Of a DNA stretch of 64,000 nucleotides, positions 54,054-62,840 are shown piece by piece. The notes under the pieces are model-generated. The model was not told the DNA's origin. It ran no database searches and saw nothing but the letters and a program-made list of their open reading frames with translations. Every line of letters starts with the position of its first letter. The stretch's first letter is position 1. Position numbers and translations under genes: made by a program. The stretch lies in NCBI GenBank assembly GCA_900551325.1, contig URVM01000006.1, forward strand, positions 152,195-216,194. The letters are read 5' to 3'. The DNA is from an uncultured Eubacteriales bacterium. Its GTDB lineage: Bacteria; Bacillota; Clostridia; Lachnospirales; Cellulosilyticaceae.

Positions 54054-55799
54054 TTAAATCGCCTCCTTTTGGTCATGATCAAAATCACCAAATTGTGTTT
54101 CAAATACGTTATAATACTCGCCCTTAAGTGCCATAAGTTCATCATGTGTACCTTGTTCAATAACACGACCGTGTTTAAGTACAAGGATAAGATCAGCTGA
54201 CTTAACAGAAGAGATACGGTGAGCAATAATGAACGTTGTACGTCTAGCCATAGTTTCATTAAGCTTTTGTTGGATACGCATTTCAGTTTCCATATCTAGA
54301 GCTGAAGTAGTATCATCTAAAATTAAAATAGATGGATCTTTAATAAGGGCACGAGCAAGAGCGATACGCTGTCTTTGTCCGCCAGATAAACCTACACCAC
54401 GTTCACCAACGATTGTATCGTAACCTTCAGGCATGTTTTTAATAAAACTATCAGCTTCAGCCATAGATGCAAATTGTTGGATTTGGTTTGAAGAAGCTTT
54501 TGGTACCCCATAGCGTATATTGGCTTCAATTGTATCTGAGAAGAGGAAGACTTCTTGCATAGCCATAGCGATACTTTCACGAAGCTTTTTAATGCTGTAG
54601 CTACGAATATCCTTGCCATCAATAAGTACCTTTCCACTTACAGGTTCATAGAAACGGCAGATTAAGTTGATTAAAGTAGATTTACCAGCACCTGTATGGC
54701 CGATAATACCTACAGTTTGACCAGGACTCACTTTAAAGGATACTTTCTTAAGTGCGTCTGTATCTTCAAAGCTAAAGGAAACATTTTTGAACTCAACCTC
54801 ACCTTTAATACGTTCTGGTGCATGGGCATTTTCAACATTTTGAATTTTAGATTCTGTAGCAAGAAGCTCGCGAATCTTCTTGGAAGAAGCAATAAATCTC
54901 TGAGTATCATTAATAAGGTAACCAGCAGAACGCATAGGGTTATTAAGTGCCCAAAGTAGACCATTAAATGCCATTAAGTCTCCAAGAGTCATCTGATCTT
55001 GAATAACCAATATACCTCCTACAAAAAGCATGACTACAGTTAAGAAGCTTGCTAGAAACTCTAATATAGGTATGTAGTGCTGTGTTACGTGAATTGTATC
55101 CATGTTTGCTTCTTTATAAAAGGCATTTTGTTTATTAAACTTTTCAATTTCATAATCTTCCTTAGAAAAGGCTTTAACAATACGATTTCCGCTAATGTTT
55201 TCTTGAACGACTGAGTTTAGTCTAGAATAAGCTTCACGTGCTTTATGGAAGGTAGGTCCAATACGCTTACTCATCTTTTGGGTAAAGAAAGCAATAAATG
55301 GGCAAACAATAACCATAGCAATAGTTAAAGTTGGGTTAATAAACCACATACATAAGATACCAAATACAAATACACTAATATTAGATAAAATATTATAAAC
55401 AACCCAGGCAATAAAGTGTCTAAGAAGATCTGTATCCCCTGTCATACGTGCCATTAGGTCACCCGTTTTTGTTCTTTTGTAAAAGTCTACGTCTAAAGAG
55501 AGAAGCTTATTAAATAAGTCTTTTCTAATACGTACTAAAATGCTTTGAGAAATGTACTCAAAGTTCATCTGATAAGTATAGGCTATGACGTTCTTGATAA
55601 GAGCTGTTGCTATAGTAATCAGCAAAATAGGAATGAGAATATTGGTTTCTCCTCCCTCTAAAACTCTATCAACGATTATACCACCTAGGATGGGGTTAAT
55701 CATACTAATTAAAGCTGCTACAAGTACAAGAATAAGGCACATGCCATATTTCCACTTGTAATCTTTAAGGTATCCCCATATCCACTTAAATGTCTCCAT
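54054..55799 (-). CDS. Heterodimeric ABC exporter, first subunit (BmrC/YheI-like)
   Basis: 581 residues: exporter membrane domain (about 16-300; the early helices include YGMCLILVLVAALISMI), then ATPase domain with Walker A GHTGAGKST, an intact signature VGLSGGQRQRIALARAL and Walker B ILILDDTTSALD. The catalytic Glu after Walker B is replaced by Asp, making one ATP site degenerate when paired with the downstream subunit. This complementary degeneration is typical of heterodimeric exporters of the BmrCD type. AGGAGGG precedes ATG. It is divergent from the AraC gene with a 150 bp gap that must hold both promoters. Confidence 0.92.
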   Translation of the reverse strand: METFKWIWGYLKDYKWKYGMCLILVLVAALISMINPILGGIIVDRVLEGGETNILIPILLITIATALIKNVIAYTYQMNFEYISQSILVRIRKDLFNKLLSLDVDFYKRTKTGDLMARMTGDTDLLRHFIAWVVYNILSNISVFVFGILCMWFINPTLTIAMVIVCPFIAFFTQKMSKRIGPTFHKAREAYSRLNSVVQENISGNRIVKAFSKEDYEIEKFNKQNAFYKEANMDTIHVTQHYIPILEFLASFLTVVMLFVGGILVIQDQMTLGDLMAFNGLLWALNNPMRSAGYLINDTQRFIASSKKIRELLATESKIQNVENAHAPERIKGEVEFKNVSFSFEDTDALKKVSFKVSPGQTVGIIGHTGAGKSTLINLICRFYEPVSGKVLIDGKDIRSYSIKKLRESIAMAMQEVFLFSDTIEANIRYGVPKASSNQIQQFASMAEADSFIKNMPEGYDTIVGERGVGLSGGQRQRIALARALIKDPSILILDDTTSALDMETEMRIQQKLNETMARRTTFIIAHRISSVKSADLILVLKHGRVIEQGTHDELMALKGEYYNVFETQFGDFDHDQKEAI

Positions 55800-55951
55800 A
55801 ATGTCCCTCCTAACAGGCGATTTTAACTAACACTCTTCATTATATAAAGAATGAAGAAAATAAAAATGTATTATTTTAACCTATTGATGTACTTTCTTAT
55901 AATGGTATACAATAGAAATAAGTATATAAATGAAAATAGAAGAGGTTTGTT

Positions 55952-56833
55952 ATGCTAATTCCTATAAAGTGTATAGATTCGTTTAACCCCCATGTCTTGT
56001 TCATTCTTAATGCAGTAACGAACAAAGACAATATATATCCAACGGCTTATCACCATCATGACTTTGTAGAGCTGTCTATCGTCACATCAGGACAAGTAAA
56101 ATACCTTATTGAGGGTGAACGTTATGTACTTAAAAAACATGATGTAATGGTCTTTAACCCTGGAGTGAATCATCAAACACTTCTTGATGAAACTACAAAC
56201 TGTACAGAACTTCATATAGGTATTGGAAACTTAAACATTGATTGTACAGCACCTAATTATATGAAGTCATTAAACTGGCCACCTATTGTATCTATTCAAA
56301 AATATAAAAATGAGTTTGTAGAGTGTTGTAAAGAAATAGAAAAAGAACAACGTCTTAGACCGCTAGGGCATAGTTTTGTCCTAAAAGCCTTAGTTATGAA
56401 GTTAATTTTAATTATTTACAGAGAAATGGATGAAGGCAGTTCACCACCATCAGTACAAGCATCCCAATTTGAAAATAGGGATAAAAAGGTTATTGTACAA
56501 AGTTTAATAGACTACATGGAGTCTTATTATATGGAGGATATTTCACTTGAAAATATATCTAAGAATATGTATTTAAGTCCAGTATATATATCTAAAATTT
56601 TTAAAGAAGAAACTGGCACATCCCCTATTAACTACTTGATACAAATTAGATTAGAAAAGGCTAAAGAAATACTAGAAAAAGAAGATATGCCTATTAATCT
56701 TGTAGCTAAATCAGTAGGATACCAAGACGCTTATTACTTTAGTAAGCTCTTTAAAAAGTACTATGGAAGTGCCCCTTCTACATATAGTAAACAAAAGAGA
56801 AAAGAGAATTTAGAAAATATTGTTGAATTGTAA
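55952..56833 (+). CDS. AraC-family transcriptional regulator
   Basis: 293 residues. An N-terminal cupin-like sensor domain (HHHDFVELSIVTSGQVKYLIEGERYVLKKHD in pieces, FNPGVNHQT) is followed by the double helix-turn-helix (about 190-285; ISLENISKNMYLSPVYISKI, FKEETGTSPINYLIQIRLEK, VAKSVGYQDAYYFSKLFKK). These regulators often activate sugar-use genes. The downstream neighbour, an amylase 70 bases away on the same strand, is the likely target. The exporter genes on the other side are an alternative. Confidence 0.92.
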   Translation: MLIPIKCIDSFNPHVLFILNAVTNKDNIYPTAYHHHDFVELSIVTSGQVKYLIEGERYVLKKHDVMVFNPGVNHQTLLDETTNCTELHIGIGNLNIDCTAPNYMKSLNWPPIVSIQKYKNEFVECCKEIEKEQRLRPLGHSFVLKALVMKLILIIYREMDEGSSPPSVQASQFENRDKKVIVQSLIDYMESYYMEDISLENISKNMYLSPVYISKIFKEETGTSPINYLIQIRLEKAKEILEKEDMPINLVAKSVGYQDAYYFSKLFKKYYGSAPSTYSKQKRKENLENIVEL

Positions 56834-56903
56834 AAAGTAAGCCTATATAATGTTAGTAACGGTACCAGAAACTGTTCCGGTAATTATTTTAGGGGGTGAA
56901 ATA

Positions 56904-58442
56904 TTGTCTAAGAAACAAGGTGTTTTTCTAGGAAGTGCGGTATTTTTGGGTTTACTAATAGGTATATTATGCTTTCAAATAAAAGGAAATCAAGTAGCCT
57001 ATAAGAACTACGAAGGAAGAGTTTTTTATGAGATTTTTGTAAGGGCTTTTAATGATACCAACCAAGATGGTATAGGTGATTTAAAAGGTGTAACGGCTAA
57101 GTTGGACTACTTAGAAGAGTTAGGTATAAGAGGGATTTGGCTTATGCCTATTACAAAGGCAACAAGTTATCATGGATATGATACAGAAGACTATTATGCT
57201 ATAGATGAAGACTATGGAACACTAGAAGATTTAAAGGAACTTATAAAAGAAGCCCATAAAAGAGATATTAAGGTAGTAATGGACTTAGTAATTAATCATA
57301 CATCTAATAAGCATCCTTATTTTATAGAAGCAAGTGCAAATGAAAATAGTCCTTATAGAGATTACTATATATGGAATAAAGATATGGAGAAGAAGAATGA
57401 AAAATCTCCTATGTCTACGCTTGCATGGGTACAAAATGGAAACAAGGAAGAACTTTACTATGCTATATTTGATAAAGGTATGCCGGATTTAAACTTTGAA
57501 AACCCTAAGGTTGAAGAAGAGATGCAAGAAATAGCCAAGTATTATTTAGATATAGGTATAGATGGTTTTAGATTAGATGCAGCCAAGTGGATCTATAATA
57601 CAAAGGATAAAAATATAGAATTTTGGAATCGTTTTCGAGAATTTATTCGTAAACAGAATAAAGAAGCGCTCTTAATAGCAGAGATATGGGATAATCCTTA
57701 TAATATTAGTGAGTATGCGAGTGTATTTGATTCATTCTTTAGCTTTAATATAGGAGAGAGTATCTTAAAGGGTGTTAGAAACAAAGAGCTATCAAGTATA
57801 GTAGATGAGTATATAGTTTTAGCCAAAAGATATAAAGAAAAAAGTGAAGACTTTGTAATAGCACCATTTTTGACTAATCATGATCAAGACCGTATTATGA
57901 GTATGCTAGAAGGGGATAAGGATAGAATGAAAATAGCGGCTACTATTTACTTAACTTTACCAGGAACCCCATTTGTTTACTATGGTGAAGAAACAGGAAT
58001 GTTAGGTGTTAAGCCAGATGAACATATAAGGGAACCATTTATATGGAGTGAACAGGATTCGGATCAAAATACAAGTTGGATTACTTCTACAAATCCCCTT
58101 AAAGAAGTAGCTTTAGACAATCAAATAGAAGATAGCACTTCCTTATATAATCACTACAAACAGCTTATTAATCTGCGCAACACCTATAAACCATTAAGTA
58201 TAGGAAGTATGGAAAAAATAGAAACTTCTAGTTGGAAGACCTATGCTACTAAAAGAGTATATAAAGATGAAACCATTTATATATTAGCAAGTTTAGATGA
58301 AAAAGAAGAAACAATTAATCTTGAAGAAGGAACCTATAAGGTACTTTATACAAATGGAACCAATATGGATAACTCTGATAATTGTACGAATGAGATTACC
58401 TTAAAAGAAAAGGATATATATATTTTATTGAAGACGAGATGA
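56904..58442 (+). CDS. Membrane-anchored GH13 alpha-amylase/alpha-glucosidase-like enzyme
   Basis: A longer frame begins at ATG 56850, but TTG 56904 follows AGGGGGTG at good spacing and opens MSKKQGVFLGSAVFLGLLIG, a basic stretch plus one membrane helix (512 residues). No valid lipobox is seen (G-I-L-C), so a transmembrane anchor is likely, placing the catalytic domain outside the cell. GH13 motifs are present: YHGYDTEDYYAID, VVMDLVINHTS, nucleophile Asp225 in DGFRLDAAKW, acid/base Glu260 in LLIAEIWD and Asp327 in FLTNHDQDR. A small C-terminal beta domain (about 430-512) ends it. Predicted to cut alpha-glucans or maltodextrins. Confidence 0.92.
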   Translation: MSKKQGVFLGSAVFLGLLIGILCFQIKGNQVAYKNYEGRVFYEIFVRAFNDTNQDGIGDLKGVTAKLDYLEELGIRGIWLMPITKATSYHGYDTEDYYAIDEDYGTLEDLKELIKEAHKRDIKVVMDLVINHTSNKHPYFIEASANENSPYRDYYIWNKDMEKKNEKSPMSTLAWVQNGNKEELYYAIFDKGMPDLNFENPKVEEEMQEIAKYYLDIGIDGFRLDAAKWIYNTKDKNIEFWNRFREFIRKQNKEALLIAEIWDNPYNISEYASVFDSFFSFNIGESILKGVRNKELSSIVDEYIVLAKRYKEKSEDFVIAPFLTNHDQDRIMSMLEGDKDRMKIAATIYLTLPGTPFVYYGEETGMLGVKPDEHIREPFIWSEQDSDQNTSWITSTNPLKEVALDNQIEDSTSLYNHYKQLINLRNTYKPLSIGSMEKIETSSWKTYATKRVYKDETIYILASLDEKEETINLEEGTYKVLYTNGTNMDNSDNCTNEITLKEKDIYILLKTR

Positions 58443-58472
58443 AGGGATAAGAGCTAGCTCTTATCCCTTCAT
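58439..58472. terminator. Perfect 34 bp palindrome at the amylase stop codon
   Basis: ATGAAGGGATAAGAGCT and its exact complement meet without any loop bases, overlapping the TGA stop at 58440-58442. Only ATTAAAAGG follows, so there is no U-tract on the plus strand. It could be a terminator-like stem, an mRNA end barrier or a protein-binding palindrome. Confidence 0.65.
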
Positions 58473-58488
58473 TAAAAGGAGGGATGGT

Positions 58489-58587
58489 ATGATTAAAAAG
58501 AGAGGGATTTCATTATTCATAGGTATTTTAACTTTTTAGATTATATTTTATGCAGTTTATATTGGATTTACGAATTATACCATTTAA
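58489..58587 (+). pseudogene. Relic of a sugar ABC permease (MalF-like) N-terminus
   Basis: ATG 58489 has a perfect ribosome site (AAAAGGAGGG). It reads MIKKRGISLFIGILTF, then TAG, then in the same frame IIFYAVYIGFTNYTI, then TAA. The string Y-A-V-Y-I-G-F-T-N-Y-T is what one sees in the first membrane helix of MalF-type sugar permeases. Everything beyond is lost. Placed between an amylase and a LacI regulator, this is best read as the stump of a deleted maltodextrin transporter gene. A functional 16-residue peptide is the less likely alternative. Confidence 0.6.
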
Positions 58588-58642
58588 AATAAATTTCAAA
58601 TAGATAGTTTGAGATATAGAAGCTAAGAAAAGAGGGATACAA

Positions 58643-59659
58643 ATGAATATTAAAGATATAGCAAAAATATGTGGTGTAGGAGTAAGCACAGTTTCAAGAG
58701 TGCTAAATAACCACCCAGATGTAAAGAAGGAAACAAGAGATAAAATTTTAGAGACTATCAAGACACATAACTATGTACCTAATAATAGTGCGAGAATGTT
58801 AAAAAGTAATAACATGAAACATATAGGTGTACTTGTTAAAGGTGTATTTAACCCCTTCTTTTCTGAAATGCTTAAGATAATGGAAATGCATATAAATCGC
58901 ATAGGCTATACTATGATTTTGCACCATTATGATCCTAAAGATTTAAATGGAAGTGAGGGGGCGGTACTAGTATCTTTTATAAAGGAAAAGAGGCTCCAAG
59001 GAGTTATCTGTCTAGGAGGTAACTTCTCCAGAATAGAGGAGGAACTGTTTGAAGAGATAGAAGTACCAGTGGTTTTAACTTCTGTAGATAGTCATATGGA
59101 TATAAACCAGGAACTCTTTTCAAGAGTATGTATTGATAATGAAAAGGCAGCTTATGAAGCTACAAAATACTTAATACAACAAGGCCATAGACAAATAGCT
59201 ATTATGCTAGGGGATGAATTTGATGCAGGTGTAAGTAATAGACGTGTGATGGGATATATACGTGCATTAGAAGAATATAGCATACCTATAAACAAGAATT
59301 ATATTGTACTAGGGGGCTATGATTTTGAGCCGGCTTATGAATGTACGAAAGTATTACTAAATGAACATCCAGAGCTAACAGCACTTTTTGCTATATCAGA
59401 TATTATGGCTATAGGAGCAGGTAGAGGTGTAGTAGATTTAGGTCTTAGGATTGGTGAAGACCTTTCAATACTGGGCTTTGATGGTTTAGATATAGGTAAA
59501 TACTATAATCCACCTTTAACTACTATTAAGCAACCTAGAAGGCAGATGGCAGATGAAAGTATTAATTTACTCGTTCAGCTTATAGAAAAGAAAGGGAAGA
59601 ATAAAGATATTGTTTTAGAGACGGAACTTATTGAAAGAATGTCAGTAGGTAAGTTATAG
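58643..59659 (+). CDS. LacI-family transcriptional regulator (MalR-like)
   Basis: 338 residues. Helix-turn-helix and hinge: MNIKDIAKICGVGVSTVSRVL, NNHPDVKKETRDKI, NYVPNNSARML. The effector domain has IGVLVKGVFNPFFSEML, VVLTSVDSHMDI and the C-terminal ILGFDGLDIGKYYNPPLTTI, all typical of sugar-responsive members. AGAGGGATACAA precedes ATG. It lies between GH13 amylase (with a permease relic) and a malQ relic with glycogen phosphorylase, so it probably regulated, and may still regulate, alpha-glucan use. Confidence 0.93.
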   Translation: MNIKDIAKICGVGVSTVSRVLNNHPDVKKETRDKILETIKTHNYVPNNSARMLKSNNMKHIGVLVKGVFNPFFSEMLKIMEMHINRIGYTMILHHYDPKDLNGSEGAVLVSFIKEKRLQGVICLGGNFSRIEEELFEEIEVPVVLTSVDSHMDINQELFSRVCIDNEKAAYEATKYLIQQGHRQIAIMLGDEFDAGVSNRRVMGYIRALEEYSIPINKNYIVLGGYDFEPAYECTKVLLNEHPELTALFAISDIMAIGAGRGVVDLGLRIGEDLSILGFDGLDIGKYYNPPLTTIKQPRRQMADESINLLVQLIEKKGKNKDIVLETELIERMSVGKL

Positions 59660-59753
59660 AGGTGAGTATGTGATAGTTAGATATTTTAAAAGAAGATAAC
59701 GATGAAGCTATAAATTATGAAAAACTTTTAATACACGTTACAAGTTGTTAAGA

Positions 59754-60135
59754 ATAGTCTATTTTAAAAGAAAAGATAGACTTAAGGGTAAGTTAGAGGC
59801 TTTTGGTAAGAGCATAAAGAATGGTTAGAAGAATATACTCTATATATAACTACTAAAGAAAAAATAGGAAACAAAAGTTGGTTTAAGTGGAATAAGTTAA
59901 AGGAGCATGTCAATACTTTAGGTATATAAACTATAGGAAGCTTATAAGAGGTGCAAGAGCTAGCCTATGCAAATTAGCGATAATGCAGATAAAAGATTTA
60001 TTAGGATTAGATGACAATGCAAGAATGAATAGGCCAGATACATCTAGAAATAATTAGACATGGAGAATAATAAAGGACACGCTTACAGACAAACTAGCCA
60101 AGCATATATATAGTATAACGAAGCTTTACGGAAGG
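59754..60135 (+). pseudogene. malQ: Decayed malQ (4-alpha-glucanotransferase) with a large internal deletion
   Basis: Several frame fragments are clearly MalQ. At 59754: VYFKRKDRLKGKLEAFGKS. At about 59810: EHKEWLEEYTLYITTKEKIG then NKSWFKWNKLKEHVNTLGI, a stop, and TIGS. At about 59980-60135: IMQIKDLLGLDDNARMNRPD, TSRNN, a stop, TWRIIKDTLTDKLAKHIYS and ITKLYGR. These correspond to MalQ segments around W-L-E-D-Y-A-L-F, G-I-x-I-I-G-D-I-P-I and the C-terminal Q-D-L-L-G-L-x-x-E-A-R-M-N-x-P. At least one frameshift, several stops and loss of most of the catalytic barrel make it non-functional. It fills most of the 59660-60143 gap; the ~90 bases before it show nothing else. Confidence 0.85.
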
Positions 60136-60143
60136 AGCTTACC

Positions 60144-62516
60144 ATGACAAGTAAACAAGCAATTATAGAGTATATGGAAATGTACTGTAAAATGACTTAT
60201 GGCAAAACAGTCAAGTATGCCGGAGTGTCAGAAGTATGGAGTGCTTTAAGTACAGCTTTAATGAGTCAAATTGTAGATAGATGGCATGTAACGAGAAAAG
60301 CTTATAAATCTCACAAAATGGCTTTTTATATATCAGCAGAGTATTTAATGGGTAGGGCACTTGGAAATAACTTAATTAACTTAGAAATTTATGAAGAAAT
60401 TGGGGAATTACTAAAAGAGCTTAACTTTAACTTAAATGAAATAGAAGAAATAGAGGAAGATGCAGCACTTGGTAATGGAGGACTTGGTCGTTTAGCAGCG
60501 TGTTTTATGGACTCTAGTGCTACTATGCATTTGCCAGTTCAAGGTTATGGGCTTAGATATAGAAATGGCCTTTTTAAACAATGCTTCAAAAATGGGGAAC
60601 AAGTAGAAGAAGCAGATGAATGGCTCAAATACGGAGATCCTTGGAGTATACGAAAAGAAGATGATGTGGTTTATGTAAAATTTCAAGACATGACTGTAAA
60701 GGCTATTCCTTATGATGTTCCTATCATTGGATTTAGAGGAGACACAATTAACACACTTAGACTTTGGCAAGCGGAACCTTTACGTGAATTTGATTTTAAT
60801 CTCTTTAACAATCAACAATACGACAAGGCACTAGAAGAGAAAAATCGTACTGAAGATATTACAAGGGTGCTTTATCCAAATGACTCTACAGAAGAAGGTA
60901 AGTTACTCAGATTAAGACAACAATATTTCTTAGTAAGTGCATCTATAGAAGATATGGTAAGAGATTTTAAAAAGCGCCATGGAAATGTATTTGATGACTT
61001 TTCTAAGTGGCATGCCATACAGCTTAATGACACCCATCCTGTACTGGCTATACCAGAACTTATTCGTGTATTAGTCGATGAAGAAGGAGAAAGCTTTGAA
61101 AAAGCTTTAGAAGTTGCAAAGGGTGTATTTGCTTATACAAACCATACAATACTTCAAGAAGCTTTAGAAAAATGGGATGCTAGACTTATACAAAGACTGT
61201 TCCCTAGAATACTAGAGATTATAGAAAAGCTAGATAATAAGTTCCAAGAAGAATTAAGTGCAAAAGGTTATAATCATGAGAAGCTACAATCTTATAAAAT
61301 CATAAAAGATGGCAAGGTTCACATGGCCCATCTAGCTATTCATGTAGGTTTTGCTATTAATGGTGTAGCTAAGTTGCATACAGATATTTTAAAGAATACA
61401 GAACTACACCATTGGTATGAACTGTATCCTTACAAATTTCAAAATAAAACAAATGGTATTACACCTAGAAGATGGCTACTATTTGCCAATCAAGAGCTTT
61501 CTAGATTTATCACAAATAAACTAGGAAGTAGAGACTGGATAACGGATCTCACACTTCTTAAGCAACTCACTAAGTATATTGAAGATGATGAAGTACTAAA
61601 CAAGTTAGAAGCAATTAAGTATGAAAAGAAATGTCAGTTGGCTAAGTATATTAAAGAAAGAGAAGGTATAACAATAGATCCTAACTCCTTATTTGATATA
61701 CAAGTAAAAAGACTTCATGAGTATAAAAGGCAGCTCCTTAATGCTCTCTATATTCTAGATTTATACTTTAGAGTGAAAGAAGATAAAGACTTAGATATAC
61801 CAAAAGTAACCTTTATTTTTGGAGCAAAAGCCTTTCCAGGTTACTATAGAGCCAAAAGTATTATTAAGCTTATTTTAGCTATTGCTAAACTGATAGAAGA
61901 AGATGAAGTGGCAAGTAAGAAGATTCAAGTAGTTTTTGTAAGAAACTACAACGTATCCTATGCAGAACGCCTCATTCCAGCGGCAGACTTATCCAAGCAG
62001 ATTTCTACGGCAGGGAAAGAAGCATCAGGAACAGGTAATATGAAGTTTATGATGAATGGTGCTCCAACGTGTGGTACCTATGATGGGGCTAACGTAGAAA
62101 TTGTAGGAGAAAGTGGAGAAGAAAACAACTTTATCTTTGGCCTTGAAGTAGAAGAGATAGGAGCTATGAGAAATACTTACAATCCTAAGACCTACTACGA
62201 TAATAATAGTGACTTAAGACGAGTGTTGGATGCACTAGTTGACGGTACACTAGATAAAGAACATACAGACTGCTTTAGGGAAATTTACGAAGCACTCTTA
62301 TTCGGAAAGAATTGGGAAAGACCTGACCAATATTATGTACTTGCAGATTTTAAAGCCTTCAAAGAAGTACAAGATCAAGTCTATAAATGCTATAAAGACA
62401 GAAGAAAATGGGCACAAATAAGTCTAATGAACATTGCAAATAGCGGTATCTTCTCAAGTGATCGTACTATTATGCAGTACGCAAGTGAAATATGGGGTAT
62501 TAGTCCGATTAACTAA
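60144..62516 (+). CDS. glgP: Glycogen/maltodextrin phosphorylase
   Basis: Releases glucose 1-phosphate from alpha-1,4-glucans with pyridoxal phosphate; cytosolic. The 790 residues carry DAALGNGGLGRLAACFMDS (about 107-125), NDTHPVLAIPELIRVL, DIQVKRLHEYKRQLLN and the cofactor region EASGTGNMKFMMNGAPTCGT with the PLP lysine at 634. All expected family blocks are present. GGAAGGAG precedes ATG. It follows the malQ relic directly, as in intact malQ-glgP pairs. Product glucose 1-phosphate would go to the phosphoglucomutase at 4210. A perfect terminator stem overlaps its stop codon. Confidence 0.96.
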   Translation: MTSKQAIIEYMEMYCKMTYGKTVKYAGVSEVWSALSTALMSQIVDRWHVTRKAYKSHKMAFYISAEYLMGRALGNNLINLEIYEEIGELLKELNFNLNEIEEIEEDAALGNGGLGRLAACFMDSSATMHLPVQGYGLRYRNGLFKQCFKNGEQVEEADEWLKYGDPWSIRKEDDVVYVKFQDMTVKAIPYDVPIIGFRGDTINTLRLWQAEPLREFDFNLFNNQQYDKALEEKNRTEDITRVLYPNDSTEEGKLLRLRQQYFLVSASIEDMVRDFKKRHGNVFDDFSKWHAIQLNDTHPVLAIPELIRVLVDEEGESFEKALEVAKGVFAYTNHTILQEALEKWDARLIQRLFPRILEIIEKLDNKFQEELSAKGYNHEKLQSYKIIKDGKVHMAHLAIHVGFAINGVAKLHTDILKNTELHHWYELYPYKFQNKTNGITPRRWLLFANQELSRFITNKLGSRDWITDLTLLKQLTKYIEDDEVLNKLEAIKYEKKCQLAKYIKEREGITIDPNSLFDIQVKRLHEYKRQLLNALYILDLYFRVKEDKDLDIPKVTFIFGAKAFPGYYRAKSIIKLILAIAKLIEEDEVASKKIQVVFVRNYNVSYAERLIPAADLSKQISTAGKEASGTGNMKFMMNGAPTCGTYDGANVEIVGESGEENNFIFGLEVEEIGAMRNTYNPKTYYDNNSDLRRVLDALVDGTLDKEHTDCFREIYEALLFGKNWERPDQYYVLADFKAFKEVQDQVYKCYKDRRKWAQISLMNIANSGIFSSDRTIMQYASEIWGISPIN

Positions 62517-62551
62517 GGAGTGGGAAGTCATAGACTTCCCACTCCTTAGTT
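62511..62551. terminator. 19 bp perfect stem at the glgP stop codon
   Basis: AACTAAGGAGTGGGAAGTC (62511-62529) pairs exactly with 62533-62551 around a three-base loop. The stop codon lies inside the stem. No long U-tract follows. Confidence 0.75.
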
Positions 62552-62598
62552 GTATGCCTTTACCTGCTGACTACGTGTCAGAGAAATGTAGGGGTAAA

Positions 62599-62840
62599 TG
62601 CTCTCTCAATTAGTTTACGAGGGCGCCAGGCTGTGAGCTACTCCTACTCCGGCTTCCCTTACGGTAGCTAAGACTGGGTAAGTTCGGCATGAACAAGAAC
62701 GCCAGAACTCACTTTGTTCAAACAACTGGCTAAAACCCTTGTTCACACACTCACTAACCCACTCTAAGCTAACCTCCATGAGGAATCCTTCGTAGGAGTA
62801 GCCCACATCCTTCTACCCACTAAGTCTACTTGAGAGAGCA
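62599..62840 (-). repeat. Dispersed foldback element, divergent copy E (minus orientation)
   Basis: 242 bp bounded by TGCTCTCTCAA (62599-62609) and its exact complement TTGAGAGAGCA (62830-62840). These ends are unlike the GAATTACT ends of the other copies, yet still pair. Inner stem GAACAAG (62691-62697) with CTTGTTC (62738-62744). In the main stem, the three pairs that are G-C, C-G, T-A in copies B and C are T-A, G-C, G-C here. A minus-strand frame (62615-62806) over it is a degenerate form of the family peptide. The 48 bases between the glgP stem and this copy show nothing. Confidence 0.8.

Noticed and set aside
54229..54959. Several plus-strand frames inside the exporter genes
   Set aside because: They are antisense shadows of ATPase-domain coding sequence.
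62615..62806. Minus-strand frame of 63 codons as an independent gene
   Set aside because: It is the degenerate family frame of element E; treated as part of the repeat.
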